A DNA stretch of 64,000 nt from Lewinellaceae bacterium (lineage in GTDB: Bacteria > Bacteroidota > Bacteroidia > Chitinophagales > Saprospiraceae). The translations under genes were made by a program, and so were the position numbers. Below, one piece after another: positions 16,867 to 25,316 of this stretch; the first letter of the stretch is position 1, and the number at the start of each line of letters is the position of its first letter. The notes below the pieces were generated by a model. That model was not told the DNA's origin and searched no databases. It saw only the letters and a list, made by a program, of their open reading frames with translations. The stretch is taken from positions 558,001 to 622,000 of the forward strand of contig JACJYI010000002.1 of assembly GCA_020636225.1 (NCBI GenBank), written 5' to 3'.

Positions 16867-18102
16867 ATGTTTACCATCCAGACAGATTCCCAGGCCTATA
16901 TTGATCAGGAGAGCCGGTATGGCGCGCACAACTACCACCCGCTTCCGGTTGTCCTGAAGAAAGGCAAGGGGATCCATGTCTGGGATGTGGAAGGCAAGCG
17001 CTATGTCGATTTTCTGTCTGCCTATTCTGCAGTCAATCAGGGACATTGCCATCCGAAGATCATCGAAGCCCTGAACAGACAGGCAAGTGAACTCACCTTG
17101 ACCTCGAGGGCATTCTACAATGATCAACTGGGGCCTTACACCGAATACATCACCGACTATTTTGGCTACGACAAGGTCCTTCCCGCCAATAGCGGTGTCG
17201 AGGCTGGCGAGGCTGCCGTGAAGCTCTGTCGTCGTTGGGGCTATGATGTCAAGGGTATTCCCACCAACCAGGCGAAGATCATCTTTGTGGAGGGCAATTT
17301 CTGGGGACGGACCCTGGCGGCCATCTCCTCCAGCACGGATCCCAGCAGTCGGATCGGTTTCGGCCCCTTCATGACCGGGTATGAGATCATTCCCTACAAT
17401 GATCTTGCGGCATTGGAACAGGCCCTTCAGGACCCGAATGTCGCCGGATTCATGTTCGAGCCCATCCAGGGAGAAGCCGGGGTGGTTGTTCCGGATGAGG
17501 GTTATTTAACAGGAGTGCGTCAGTTGTGTACGAAGGCCAATGTGCTGATGATCGCAGACGAAGTACAGACCGGGATCGCTCGAACAGGCAAGCGCCTGGC
17601 TTGTGATCATGAGCATGTCAAGCCGGATATCCTGATCCTGGGCAAGGCGTTATCCGGGGGAGTGTTCCCTGTGTCAGCCGTCCTTGCGGATGACGAGATT
17701 ATGCTCACCATCAAACCGGGCGAACACGGCTCCACCTTTGGTGGCAATCCACTGGCCTGTGCCGTCGCCAGGGCTGCTCTTGAAGTTGTGGTTGAAGAAC
17801 AGCTGGCTGAGCGTGCGCAGCAAATGGGTGTGTTGTTCAGGAAACGGATGCAGGAACTGGTGGACTCCTCAGATCAACTTCGGCTGGTCAGAGGAAAAGG
17901 GCTTCTCAATGCCATCGTGATCAACGATCGTCCGGAGAGTGAAACCGCCTGGAACCTGTGCCTGGCCCTGGCGGAGAATGGCCTGCTGGCCAAGCCGACC
18001 CACGGGAATATCATTCGATTCGCTCCGCCGTTGGTCATCGAGGAAGATCAGATGATGGCCTGTTGCGATATCATCGAGCAGACCATATCCAACTTCCAAT
18101 AA
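16867..18102 (+). CDS. rocD: Ornithine aminotransferase
   Basis: 411 residues from the ATG at 16867; an in-frame TTG directly after the ald stop is less likely as a start. Class III PLP aminotransferase features are SAYSAVNQGHCHP, ANSGVEAGEAAVKLCRRWGY, FEPIQGEAGVVVP, ADEVQTGIARTG and the PLP lysine K260 in LGKALSGGVFPVSA. These match ornithine delta-aminotransferase, which converts ornithine plus 2-oxoglutarate to glutamate semialdehyde and glutamate. The start lies 15 nt after ald, so the pair is probably cotranscribed. The stop is 3 bp from the convergent histidine kinase gene, with no terminator between them. Confidence 0.94.
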   Translation: MFTIQTDSQAYIDQESRYGAHNYHPLPVVLKKGKGIHVWDVEGKRYVDFLSAYSAVNQGHCHPKIIEALNRQASELTLTSRAFYNDQLGPYTEYITDYFGYDKVLPANSGVEAGEAAVKLCRRWGYDVKGIPTNQAKIIFVEGNFWGRTLAAISSSTDPSSRIGFGPFMTGYEIIPYNDLAALEQALQDPNVAGFMFEPIQGEAGVVVPDEGYLTGVRQLCTKANVLMIADEVQTGIARTGKRLACDHEHVKPDILILGKALSGGVFPVSAVLADDEIMLTIKPGEHGSTFGGNPLACAVARAALEVVVEEQLAERAQQMGVLFRKRMQELVDSSDQLRLVRGKGLLNAIVINDRPESETAWNLCLALAENGLLAKPTHGNIIRFAPPLVIEEDQMMACCDIIEQTISNFQ

Positions 18103-18105
18103 TCC

Positions 18106-20361
18106 TCAAGCGGCAGCCTGCTCGCTGGATGCCACCGGATCCTTGCTCAGTCGAACCACAAACGTGGAGCCCTTCCCTTCCTGGGATTCTACCCTGATCT
18201 GACCACCGTGTTGTTCAGCGATCTTCCGGCATATGGTCAGCCCCAAGCCCACACCGGCCATTTGTTTCTCGCGATCCAGACGTCGGAACATCTGGAAAAT
18301 GGATTCATGGTATTCCTTGGGAATACCGATACCATTATCACTGATCCGGATCTCTACCTGCTCATCCAATTCCCTGAACTGGATGGTGATCTCCGGAGAT
18401 TGTCCCGGCCGACTGAACTTGATCGCATTGGTCAGCAGATTCTGGATCAGTTGTTCGATTTTTACTCGTACTGCAATGATGGGCGTATCCGGTATATCTT
18501 CATGGATAATAGCTCCTGACGTCATGATCTGCCGTTGCAGATTGGATTTGACCTGTGTAACCACATCATTCAGGTGGATCTTCTGGAACTTATTCCCGTC
18601 ACTGAATGCATAACGAGACGACTTCAGGATATTATCAATAAGTTGGTTCATGTACTTGATCCCACCAGTGATGAATTCAATGTACTCTTGCATTCTGGCA
18701 TTCTCGGTTCCCTGTTTATGCCACTCCCGCTCCAGTAACTGGGCAAAACCGGATATCGTCCGCAGGGGTTGTTTCAAGTCATGGGAGGCCAGATAGGCAT
18801 ATTGTTCCAACTGTTCGTTGGACCGTTTGAGCTCTTCCGTACGTACACTGACCAATTCCTCCAGGTTCTCGTTGATGGCTTTCATTTCCATTTCCGCAAT
18901 GACCAATGCCTGCCTCTGGGCTTCGATCTCCTGGTTCTTGCTTTCCAGTAGCTGGATATGACGCTTTTCCTTGCGAATGACCCTGACGAGCAGCAGGCCC
19001 ATCAGGACAAAGAGTCCCAAAATGACCATCAGTACGATCATGCGTTGTCGTTGGGCCGACAATGCTACTGCTGCCAGTTCTGCCTCCAATGTCAACTGGA
19101 CATTTTCCTGATCTTTCTGCCGTATCGTATATCCGGCTTCCAATCGGGCGATTTCAGCACCATTGTCCTCATTCCAGAGAGAATCCTTGACACTCATATA
19201 CTCCTCATGCATGGACAGTGCCTCCGCCCATCTGGATGTTGCCTTGGCGATCTGATACTTGAAAAACCGGGCATTCATCCGGTGGTTCCGACTACCCAGC
19301 TGATCCGCTGATCTGTAGAATTCATTGGCATAGTGCTCCGCCTTGTTGAACTGACCGCTTTCCACCAGCAATGCCGTCAGGCTGTACAGGGTATTGACTT
19401 CTCCTCTCAGGACACCTTCCCGAACAAAGATGTCCCTGGCACGGATCAGCTTCGCCCAGGCTTCATCCCGCTCACCTTTTCTACGGGCAATTTCGCCCAA
19501 ATGATAGGTCGAATAGGCTACCCCTACCGGGTCACTTGCTTCCTGATACCAGGCGTTGGATTGTTCATGGGCCCGCCTGGCTGCATCCAGACTGTCCAAC
19601 TCCATGTAGGTTTCGCCAATGACCATGGAAGAATAGGCCAGATCGCTCAGGCGTATCCCGGGCAACTCTTGCCTGATCTGCAGCGCCCGCTGATAGTACT
19701 TCAGGGCTTTCTCGTAATCTTCCTGAAGCTTGTACACCACACCCAGCCGGTCAAGGGTGTACGTCAGCCCTTGCTTGTCGCCCATCTCTTCCTGGAGCTC
19801 CATGGCTTGAAGCCCGTACTTGACTGCCAGGTCATACTGGCCTTGCAATCGGTAGAGTCCGGTCATTCCGGAAAGGATCTTGGCGATAACCTCCCGGGCG
19901 TTTCCCTGCATCGCAATGCGCAACGCCTGTTGATAGACATCGGAGGCTTTGGGATAATCACCGCTACTGGAATAGATATACCCGATCCGCCGTAGACTGG
20001 TGGCCTGGCCGGCCGGGTCCCGGATCCTGGCGAACAGGTCGGCAGATGTGTACAGTTGTTCAATGGCCTGATCATTCTCACCCCGGTCGCGATAGAGCAA
20101 ACCCAATCGGTAGGTGGATTCCGCCTTTCCTCTGATCCAATTCAGGTCCTGGCTTAACTGAAAAGCTTGCCAGCAGTACAGGAAAGCCGAATCCGGATTG
20201 GTATCTGACAGTTGATCGGTCAGTGCATGGAGGATTACAATCCGATGGGTGTCCAAAGCACGCTGCTGCAGTTGATGCAACAGGCTGTCCACTGTTCCGG
20301 CCATTCCACAGGCAGGAAGGAACAGGATCGCACTCCACATCAAGAAACGTAATCTGGACAT
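18106..20361 (-). CDS. TPR-containing membrane sensor histidine kinase
   Basis: 751 residues. An N-terminal signal-like segment (possible lipobox LPAC at 15-18) is followed by eight or so TPR units (about 60-400), a transmembrane helix at 441-462, a coiled coil, and a HisKA domain with phospho-acceptor H527 in YLASHDLKQPLR. The HATPase domain carries N-box NLLTNAIKFS, DNGIGIP and GVGLGLTICRKIAEQHGG. Thus the TPRs are probably periplasmic and the kinase cytoplasmic. No receiver domain or response regulator gene is nearby, so this is an orphan kinase here. It faces rocD convergently and the TPR/beta-barrel pair divergently across a 190-bp gap that contains a palindrome. Confidence 0.9.
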   Translation of the reverse strand: MSRLRFLMWSAILFLPACGMAGTVDSLLHQLQQRALDTHRIVILHALTDQLSDTNPDSAFLYCWQAFQLSQDLNWIRGKAESTYRLGLLYRDRGENDQAIEQLYTSADLFARIRDPAGQATSLRRIGYIYSSSGDYPKASDVYQQALRIAMQGNAREVIAKILSGMTGLYRLQGQYDLAVKYGLQAMELQEEMGDKQGLTYTLDRLGVVYKLQEDYEKALKYYQRALQIRQELPGIRLSDLAYSSMVIGETYMELDSLDAARRAHEQSNAWYQEASDPVGVAYSTYHLGEIARRKGERDEAWAKLIRARDIFVREGVLRGEVNTLYSLTALLVESGQFNKAEHYANEFYRSADQLGSRNHRMNARFFKYQIAKATSRWAEALSMHEEYMSVKDSLWNEDNGAEIARLEAGYTIRQKDQENVQLTLEAELAAVALSAQRQRMIVLMVILGLFVLMGLLLVRVIRKEKRHIQLLESKNQEIEAQRQALVIAEMEMKAINENLEELVSVRTEELKRSNEQLEQYAYLASHDLKQPLRTISGFAQLLEREWHKQGTENARMQEYIEFITGGIKYMNQLIDNILKSSRYAFSDGNKFQKIHLNDVVTQVKSNLQRQIMTSGAIIHEDIPDTPIIAVRVKIEQLIQNLLTNAIKFSRPGQSPEITIQFRELDEQVEIRISDNGIGIPKEYHESIFQMFRRLDREKQMAGVGLGLTICRKIAEQHGGQIRVESQEGKGSTFVVRLSKDPVASSEQAAA

Positions 20362-20406
20362 CTGGAAGATTCAGGTACACAAAGAGCAAAATACCTGCCA
20401 AATGAC

Positions 20407-20421
20407 CTGGCACTGTGCCAG
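20407..20421. promoter_or_regulatory. Perfect palindrome between divergent genes (operator-like)
   Basis: CTGGCAC-T-GTGCCAG, a 15-bp perfect palindrome 45 bp upstream of the histidine kinase and 132 bp upstream of the TPR gene. It contains the same TGGCA-N3-TGCCA core as 11678-11692. Confidence 0.4.
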
Positions 20422-20482
20422 CCAAGCACGGTGGCAGCTATCTGATTATCAACAGATTAAAATATTTTCTCATATTTTTCTC

Positions 20483-20490
20483 TACTTTTG
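20483..20490 (+). promoter_or_regulatory. -7 element of the TPR/beta-barrel pair
   Basis: TACTTTTG, an exact TAnnTTTG match, about 62 nt before the ATG at 20553, preceded by an AT-rich tract. Confidence 0.5.
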
Positions 20491-20552
20491 CGTTGCCGGT
20501 ATACCAATCTGTGGCCTTCCGGTAGTTATTTAGCTGGATAATCCCGAATCTA

Positions 20553-23500
20553 ATGGTGCGTATCACTCTCCTGTTCTGTTTATCTGTGATGCTGTTCACC
20601 GGCTTGTCCGGACAGCAAACCACAAGGTTTACCGAACCTTATGAGCCCCTGAAACGAGGACAAGACTGGATGGACCTGGGTCTCTTCCATGAAGCGCAAA
20701 GGTCCCTGGATGACTTTCTGCACCAGCGAAGACCTGCCCAGGAGATTCTGTCGCTCCAACAGGAGGAATTGGCCGGGTTGATGATGGCGCAAGCCGGGAT
20801 CCGATCAGATGACCCCCAGGGAGAACGAAACCTGCTGGAATTTGCCAGGAGTTCATCTCCTGATCCCATGGGGAATCAGGCGCTGCTGGAGGCAGCCGAT
20901 TTCTATTTCAATGCCCGGGATTATGGCCAGGCCATCCATTTCTATGAAATGGTCAACTTGCGGGGTATGGGCGAAACGCAGCGAAGTGATGCCCTGTTCA
21001 AGAAGGGCTATTGTCATTTCGTCCGAAAAGAATTCGCCAAGGCCAAATCAGCGTTCTCATCGATCCGGGACGTGCGGAATGACTTCTACTACCCGACGAA
21101 CTATTACTACGGCATGACCCAGTTCTTTGAGGGGGACTATGATGATGCCATCATATCCTTCCGTCGGGTCGAGTCATCGCCCAAGTATGCCAAATACATG
21201 CCGTATGTGATCAGTCAGATCCTCTTCGCACAACAGAAGTACGATGAACTCATTGCCTATGCCGAGTTGAAAATCGATGGATCGGTCGAGAACGAAGCGG
21301 AAATCCGGCAGCTGCTTGGCCGTTGCTATTTCGAGAAGGGTGAATACACAAAAGCCCTGCCCCATCTGGCATACTATGCCGATCGAAATGGAAGCATGCA
21401 AGCAGCTGATTTCTATCAGCTTGGATACTGCCAATATCAATCCGGCCAATATGATCAATCCATCAAAAACCTTGAGCCACTTTCCCGGTCTGACGATGAG
21501 CTAGGCCAGCAGGCACTGTTCATCCTGGGGGACGCCTATCTGAAATCAGGTGACAAGGTGGCGGCCCGGAATGCATTTCGCCAGGTCGCCAAGATGTCCC
21601 ATGTCCCAGCCCTGGCCGAAGAATCCCTATTCCTGTTTGCCAAGCTGAGCTATGATGTCCGGGCCGACCGTGAAGCGATCACGGCCCTGTCTCAGATCCC
21701 TGAGAAATCATCCCATCACCTGGAAGCACAGACCATGCTTGGCAACCTGCTGGTCAAGACCGGAGACATTGAATACGCCCTGGACTACCTCAGTGAAGCC
21801 AACCTCAAGACGCCCCAGTTGAAAGAAGCCTACCAGAAGGTCCACTATCGAAAGGCCATTCAACTCAGGCAGGAAGGAAACCCGGAATCGGCTTTGCCCT
21901 ATCTGAAGAAATCACTTTCTGCCCCTGTGGACCTGCTCACCAAAACGCTCGCCACCTTCCAATTAGGCGATCTGTACCATCAAGCCGGGGACTACCGAAA
22001 GAGCATCGACGAATTGGGCAAGTTTCTGACCCTGGCAAAGACCGTCGATGACCTCCCGGAGGAAAGCTCGATCGCATTGGCCAACTACATCCAGGGGTAT
22101 AATTTCCTGAAGACTGATAATCACAATCGGGCATTGGGGTATTTCCAGGAGGCCGTCGCCGGGATCAAGACCTCCATTGGCAGGATTCGTTCTTCCAGCA
22201 TCCGCAACAACGTCCTGGGCGATGCCATTATCCGGACGGGTGATTGCTACTTCAAGAACAATCGCTATCCGGAAGCCCTGAAATTCTACCATGAAGCGAT
22301 TGAAAGTCGATATGCCGGTTTCCACTATGCGCAGTATCAATCCGCACTGATCCTCGGCCTCCAGGGGAAACCATACGACAAGGTTATCGAATTGGAGCAA
22401 TTGATCAGCTCGTTTCCCAATTCTGATTTTGCCGATGACGCCCTGTATGAGATCGGGAACACCTATCTGGAGCTGGGCAAGATGAAGGAAGCAGTTGCAC
22501 CTTTTTCCAAGCTAGTCAAATCCTACCGGAAAACGTCCGACCTGGTCAATGCCGCCTACCTGAAATTGGGCCTGATCGCCTACAACCAGGGTGACTTGCA
22601 GGAAGCCATTCGCCAGTACAAGCTGGTCCTGACGAACAATCCGGATGAGAATGAGCGACGGGCCTGCCTGGCTGCCCTGGAGGAGATCTATGTGCGCGAC
22701 CTGTCCAGCCCGGATGATTATCTGGCCTTGCTGGAGAAAAGTGGCTACAACGTTTCTGATTCCTCCAGGGACTCCCTGAACTTCAAATCAGCCGACAACC
22801 TGTATGAGTCAGGGGCTTATGAAAAAGCGATTCAGGCATACACCCAGTACCTTGACCGATATCCCAATGGAGTCAATGTCCTTCAGGCACATTTCCGAAG
22901 GGCCGAGAGCCATAGTGTCCTCAAGCAGTTTGATGAGGCGCTGGCCGATTATGAAGAAGTGATCGGCAGAGGAGTCAGCCGCTACTATGAGGTGGCTTTG
23001 GATAAAGCAGCCATCATCGCCTACAATCATCAGCGGGATTACACCAAGGCATTCACCTATTACCAGTTGCTGGAAGAGGCGGCCGGGGATGAGGTGACAC
23101 GTTTTGAAGCCCAGTTGGGTTCTCTCCGCTCTGCCTATCGGATCGGAAGAGAGGATGATGTATTGGCCATGGCCGACAAGGTGCTCGCCAATCAGCAAGT
23201 CAATACGAGCCAGAAGGGACAGGCCATGTTCTACAAGGGCAAGGTCTTGTATGACAGGAAACAATTCGATCTGGCCATGCCTCTTCTCAAGGAAGTGGTT
23301 GTCAAGGTGCAGAATGAACTGAAGGGCGAATCCCATTTCCTCATTGCGGACATCTACTTCAAACAACGACAATTTGACCTGGCCAGGGAATGGTGCCTGC
23401 AATCCAACCAGAAGATCCCCGAATATGAAGACTGGGTGGCACGATGTGTCTTGCTCCTATCTGACATCTTCGTGGAAGAGAAAGATCTTTTCAATGCCCG

Positions 23501-23666
23501 TGCTGCTCTGGAAGGACTCCTGGACAATTACCAGGGCGATGAAACCATTCGCCAGGCAGCCAAGGACAGGCTGGCACAGATCGGAGTGCTGGAAAACAAA
23601 GCGAATCGCCTGGTGATCCCCGAAAAGAACGGATTGCTGGAGCTTCAGGAAGAATCCGACCAATAA
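20553..23666 (+). CDS. Large exported TPR protein
   Basis: 1037 residues with an N-terminal signal peptide (LLFCLSVMLFTGLSGQ), so periplasmic or outer-membrane-associated. Nearly the whole length is tetratricopeptide-like: recurrent units such as YFEKGEYTKALPHLAYYADR and ALYEIGNTYLELGKMKEAV, about 20-25 copies with irregular spacing. No enzyme motif is visible. The next gene, 5 nt downstream, encodes an outer-membrane beta-barrel, and the two look like a functional pair. By analogy with other TPR proteins it may be a scaffold for envelope assembly or transport, but this is inference; I do not recognise a named family. Confidence 0.85.
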   Translation: MVRITLLFCLSVMLFTGLSGQQTTRFTEPYEPLKRGQDWMDLGLFHEAQRSLDDFLHQRRPAQEILSLQQEELAGLMMAQAGIRSDDPQGERNLLEFARSSSPDPMGNQALLEAADFYFNARDYGQAIHFYEMVNLRGMGETQRSDALFKKGYCHFVRKEFAKAKSAFSSIRDVRNDFYYPTNYYYGMTQFFEGDYDDAIISFRRVESSPKYAKYMPYVISQILFAQQKYDELIAYAELKIDGSVENEAEIRQLLGRCYFEKGEYTKALPHLAYYADRNGSMQAADFYQLGYCQYQSGQYDQSIKNLEPLSRSDDELGQQALFILGDAYLKSGDKVAARNAFRQVAKMSHVPALAEESLFLFAKLSYDVRADREAITALSQIPEKSSHHLEAQTMLGNLLVKTGDIEYALDYLSEANLKTPQLKEAYQKVHYRKAIQLRQEGNPESALPYLKKSLSAPVDLLTKTLATFQLGDLYHQAGDYRKSIDELGKFLTLAKTVDDLPEESSIALANYIQGYNFLKTDNHNRALGYFQEAVAGIKTSIGRIRSSSIRNNVLGDAIIRTGDCYFKNNRYPEALKFYHEAIESRYAGFHYAQYQSALILGLQGKPYDKVIELEQLISSFPNSDFADDALYEIGNTYLELGKMKEAVAPFSKLVKSYRKTSDLVNAAYLKLGLIAYNQGDLQEAIRQYKLVLTNNPDENERRACLAALEEIYVRDLSSPDDYLALLEKSGYNVSDSSRDSLNFKSADNLYESGAYEKAIQAYTQYLDRYPNGVNVLQAHFRRAESHSVLKQFDEALADYEEVIGRGVSRYYEVALDKAAIIAYNHQRDYTKAFTYYQLLEEAAGDEVTRFEAQLGSLRSAYRIGREDDVLAMADKVLANQQVNTSQKGQAMFYKGKVLYDRKQFDLAMPLLKEVVVKVQNELKGESHFLIADIYFKQRQFDLAREWCLQSNQKIPEYEDWVARCVLLLSDIFVEEKDLFNARAALEGLLDNYQGDETIRQAAKDRLAQIGVLENKANRLVIPEKNGLLELQEESDQ

Positions 23667-23671
23667 CCACC

Positions 23672-25309
23672 ATGAACCCATCCTTCTCTATGTACTCCTA
23701 TCGTAATCTATTCCTCCTGCTGGCCGGATTGAGTGGATCTGCCACTCCGCTGGCTGCCCAGACGACCGACCTGCCGACGGAGGCCGTGGAGATCATCAAG
23801 AACTTTGATGCCCGGCTCGAAGATGCCGAGAAAGTGACCATACCTCCTGCGGCCCTGGAGACGGATACCTCCAAAGAACGACTCACCTATTATGTGGAGA
23901 GCAAGGTGCCGAAGCTGGAATATGACCCACCGCGACTGCGTCCACTGGCGTTCAAACGGGAGATATTGCAGAACCAGTACAAGGGTTTTGTCAAGGCGGG
24001 ATACGGCGCTCCCCGTTCCCCCTGGATCGAGGCGGGATACGGATTCCAGTACGAAGATCAGTTCGATGCCCATATCGGCTTCCTTCACCATTCCGCAGAA
24101 TCAAAGAAGCTGGAGAATCAACGATTTGCGCGCACGGCCTTCCAGCTGGATGGCAATGCACATCTTCAGGATAAATTCAGTGTCAACGGCAAGGTCGGAT
24201 TTGATCAGGACATCGTATCCTTCTACGGTTATGACCATACCGACACTACTTTCAATGAATCCGCCACGAAGCAACGGTTCAACCGGTTTTCTCTGGGAGG
24301 CCAGGTCTACAATACCAAACCGAACAACCTGGATGTCGATTACCAGGCGGGAGCCGATTTCTACTCCCTGACCGACTTTTTCGATGCCAAAGAAACCGGT
24401 CTTCATCTCCACCTGTCACTGACCAAGTGGTTTGCCGATTCCCATCCCCTGAAGGTCGAGATCGGCAACCAACTGACCGCCTTTTCAGATTCCATTTCCA
24501 AGAACCTGAACAACTTTTACGTTAAACCCTCCTTCACCTACCATGCTGATCAATTCAGGATCAGGGGGGGATTCAACCTGGTTTCTATCGCGGATGGATT
24601 CAAGCTACTCCCCAATCTGGAAGCCCTCTACAGTCTTGCCGGCAACGCCCTGGCTATTTATGCCGGCTGGCAGGGCGATTACCACCAGAACACCTTTGAC
24701 CAGCTCCGCCAGTATAATCCATTCATCGTCTCAGCGTATGATCCGAGAGAAAGTATCTATCGGGATATCTATGGTGGTGTCAAAGGAGCTGCCAGTGGAT
24801 GGAACTACCAGGCCCAGGTCGGCTTCAAGAAAACCGAGGACCTGGCCATGTTTCTGACTGACGACCTGGATACACGCCGGTTCCGTATCCTGTACGATAC
24901 AGTCAACATCGTGTATATCAGTGCCAGTGCAGGTATCGAACTGTGGCCAGGGCTTCAGGTTTCAGGCACGGTCCTTCAGAACATCTATGATCCGAAAAAT
25001 GAGGAGTCTGCCTGGCACCTGCCCGGACTGGAAGCATTTTTTGGTGCCCGATATACCTTGCTGGAGAATCGATTACTGCTTCGGGGAGACGGATATCTGG
25101 CCAGCGGGGTGAGCTTTATCAATGAGGATAGCAACAAGGACAGGCTGGGCAGCCTGGTGGATCTGTCCTTCAGTGCCCATTACCAGGTCATTGAAAAGGC
25201 CTGGTTGTGGTTTCAGGTGAACAATCTCAACAATAACCAGCGCGAACGCTGGTATCGGTATCCTTCCTTCGGGATCAACGTACTGGGCGGTATCCTGTTC
25301 CGGTTCTAG
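23672..25309 (+). CDS. Outer-membrane beta-barrel protein (TonB-receptor-like barrel, no plug seen)
   Basis: 545 residues. A signal peptide ends at about PLAAQ, a short periplasmic N-terminus follows, and the rest is alternating amphipathic beta strands with aromatic girdles (FVKAGYGAPRSPWIEAGYGF, FNLVSIADGFKL). The C-terminus is LGGILFRF, ending in phenylalanine as barrels recognised by BamA do. The strands resemble the barrel half of TonB-dependent receptors, but there is no plug domain or TonB box. An alternative start at 23690 keeps the signal peptide. It lies 5 nt after the large TPR gene, so the two are probably made together. Function unknown; a pore or assembly partner for the TPR protein is plausible. 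Confidence 0.8.
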   Translation: MNPSFSMYSYRNLFLLLAGLSGSATPLAAQTTDLPTEAVEIIKNFDARLEDAEKVTIPPAALETDTSKERLTYYVESKVPKLEYDPPRLRPLAFKREILQNQYKGFVKAGYGAPRSPWIEAGYGFQYEDQFDAHIGFLHHSAESKKLENQRFARTAFQLDGNAHLQDKFSVNGKVGFDQDIVSFYGYDHTDTTFNESATKQRFNRFSLGGQVYNTKPNNLDVDYQAGADFYSLTDFFDAKETGLHLHLSLTKWFADSHPLKVEIGNQLTAFSDSISKNLNNFYVKPSFTYHADQFRIRGGFNLVSIADGFKLLPNLEALYSLAGNALAIYAGWQGDYHQNTFDQLRQYNPFIVSAYDPRESIYRDIYGGVKGAASGWNYQAQVGFKKTEDLAMFLTDDLDTRRFRILYDTVNIVYISASAGIELWPGLQVSGTVLQNIYDPKNEESAWHLPGLEAFFGARYTLLENRLLLRGDGYLASGVSFINEDSNKDRLGSLVDLSFSAHYQVIEKAWLWFQVNNLNNNQRERWYRYPSFGINVLGGILFRF

Positions 25310-25316
25310 GAAATCG

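Noticed and set aside
20407..20422. CTGGCAC-TGTGC-CAGC as a sigma-54 promoter (GG and GC are 10 nt apart)
   Set aside because: The -12 half is CAGC rather than TTGC, and the sequence is fully explained as a palindrome. A standard -7 box lies nearer the gene.
23672..25309. The barrel protein as a full TonB-dependent receptor
   Set aside because: No plug domain or TonB box is visible in the 545 residues.
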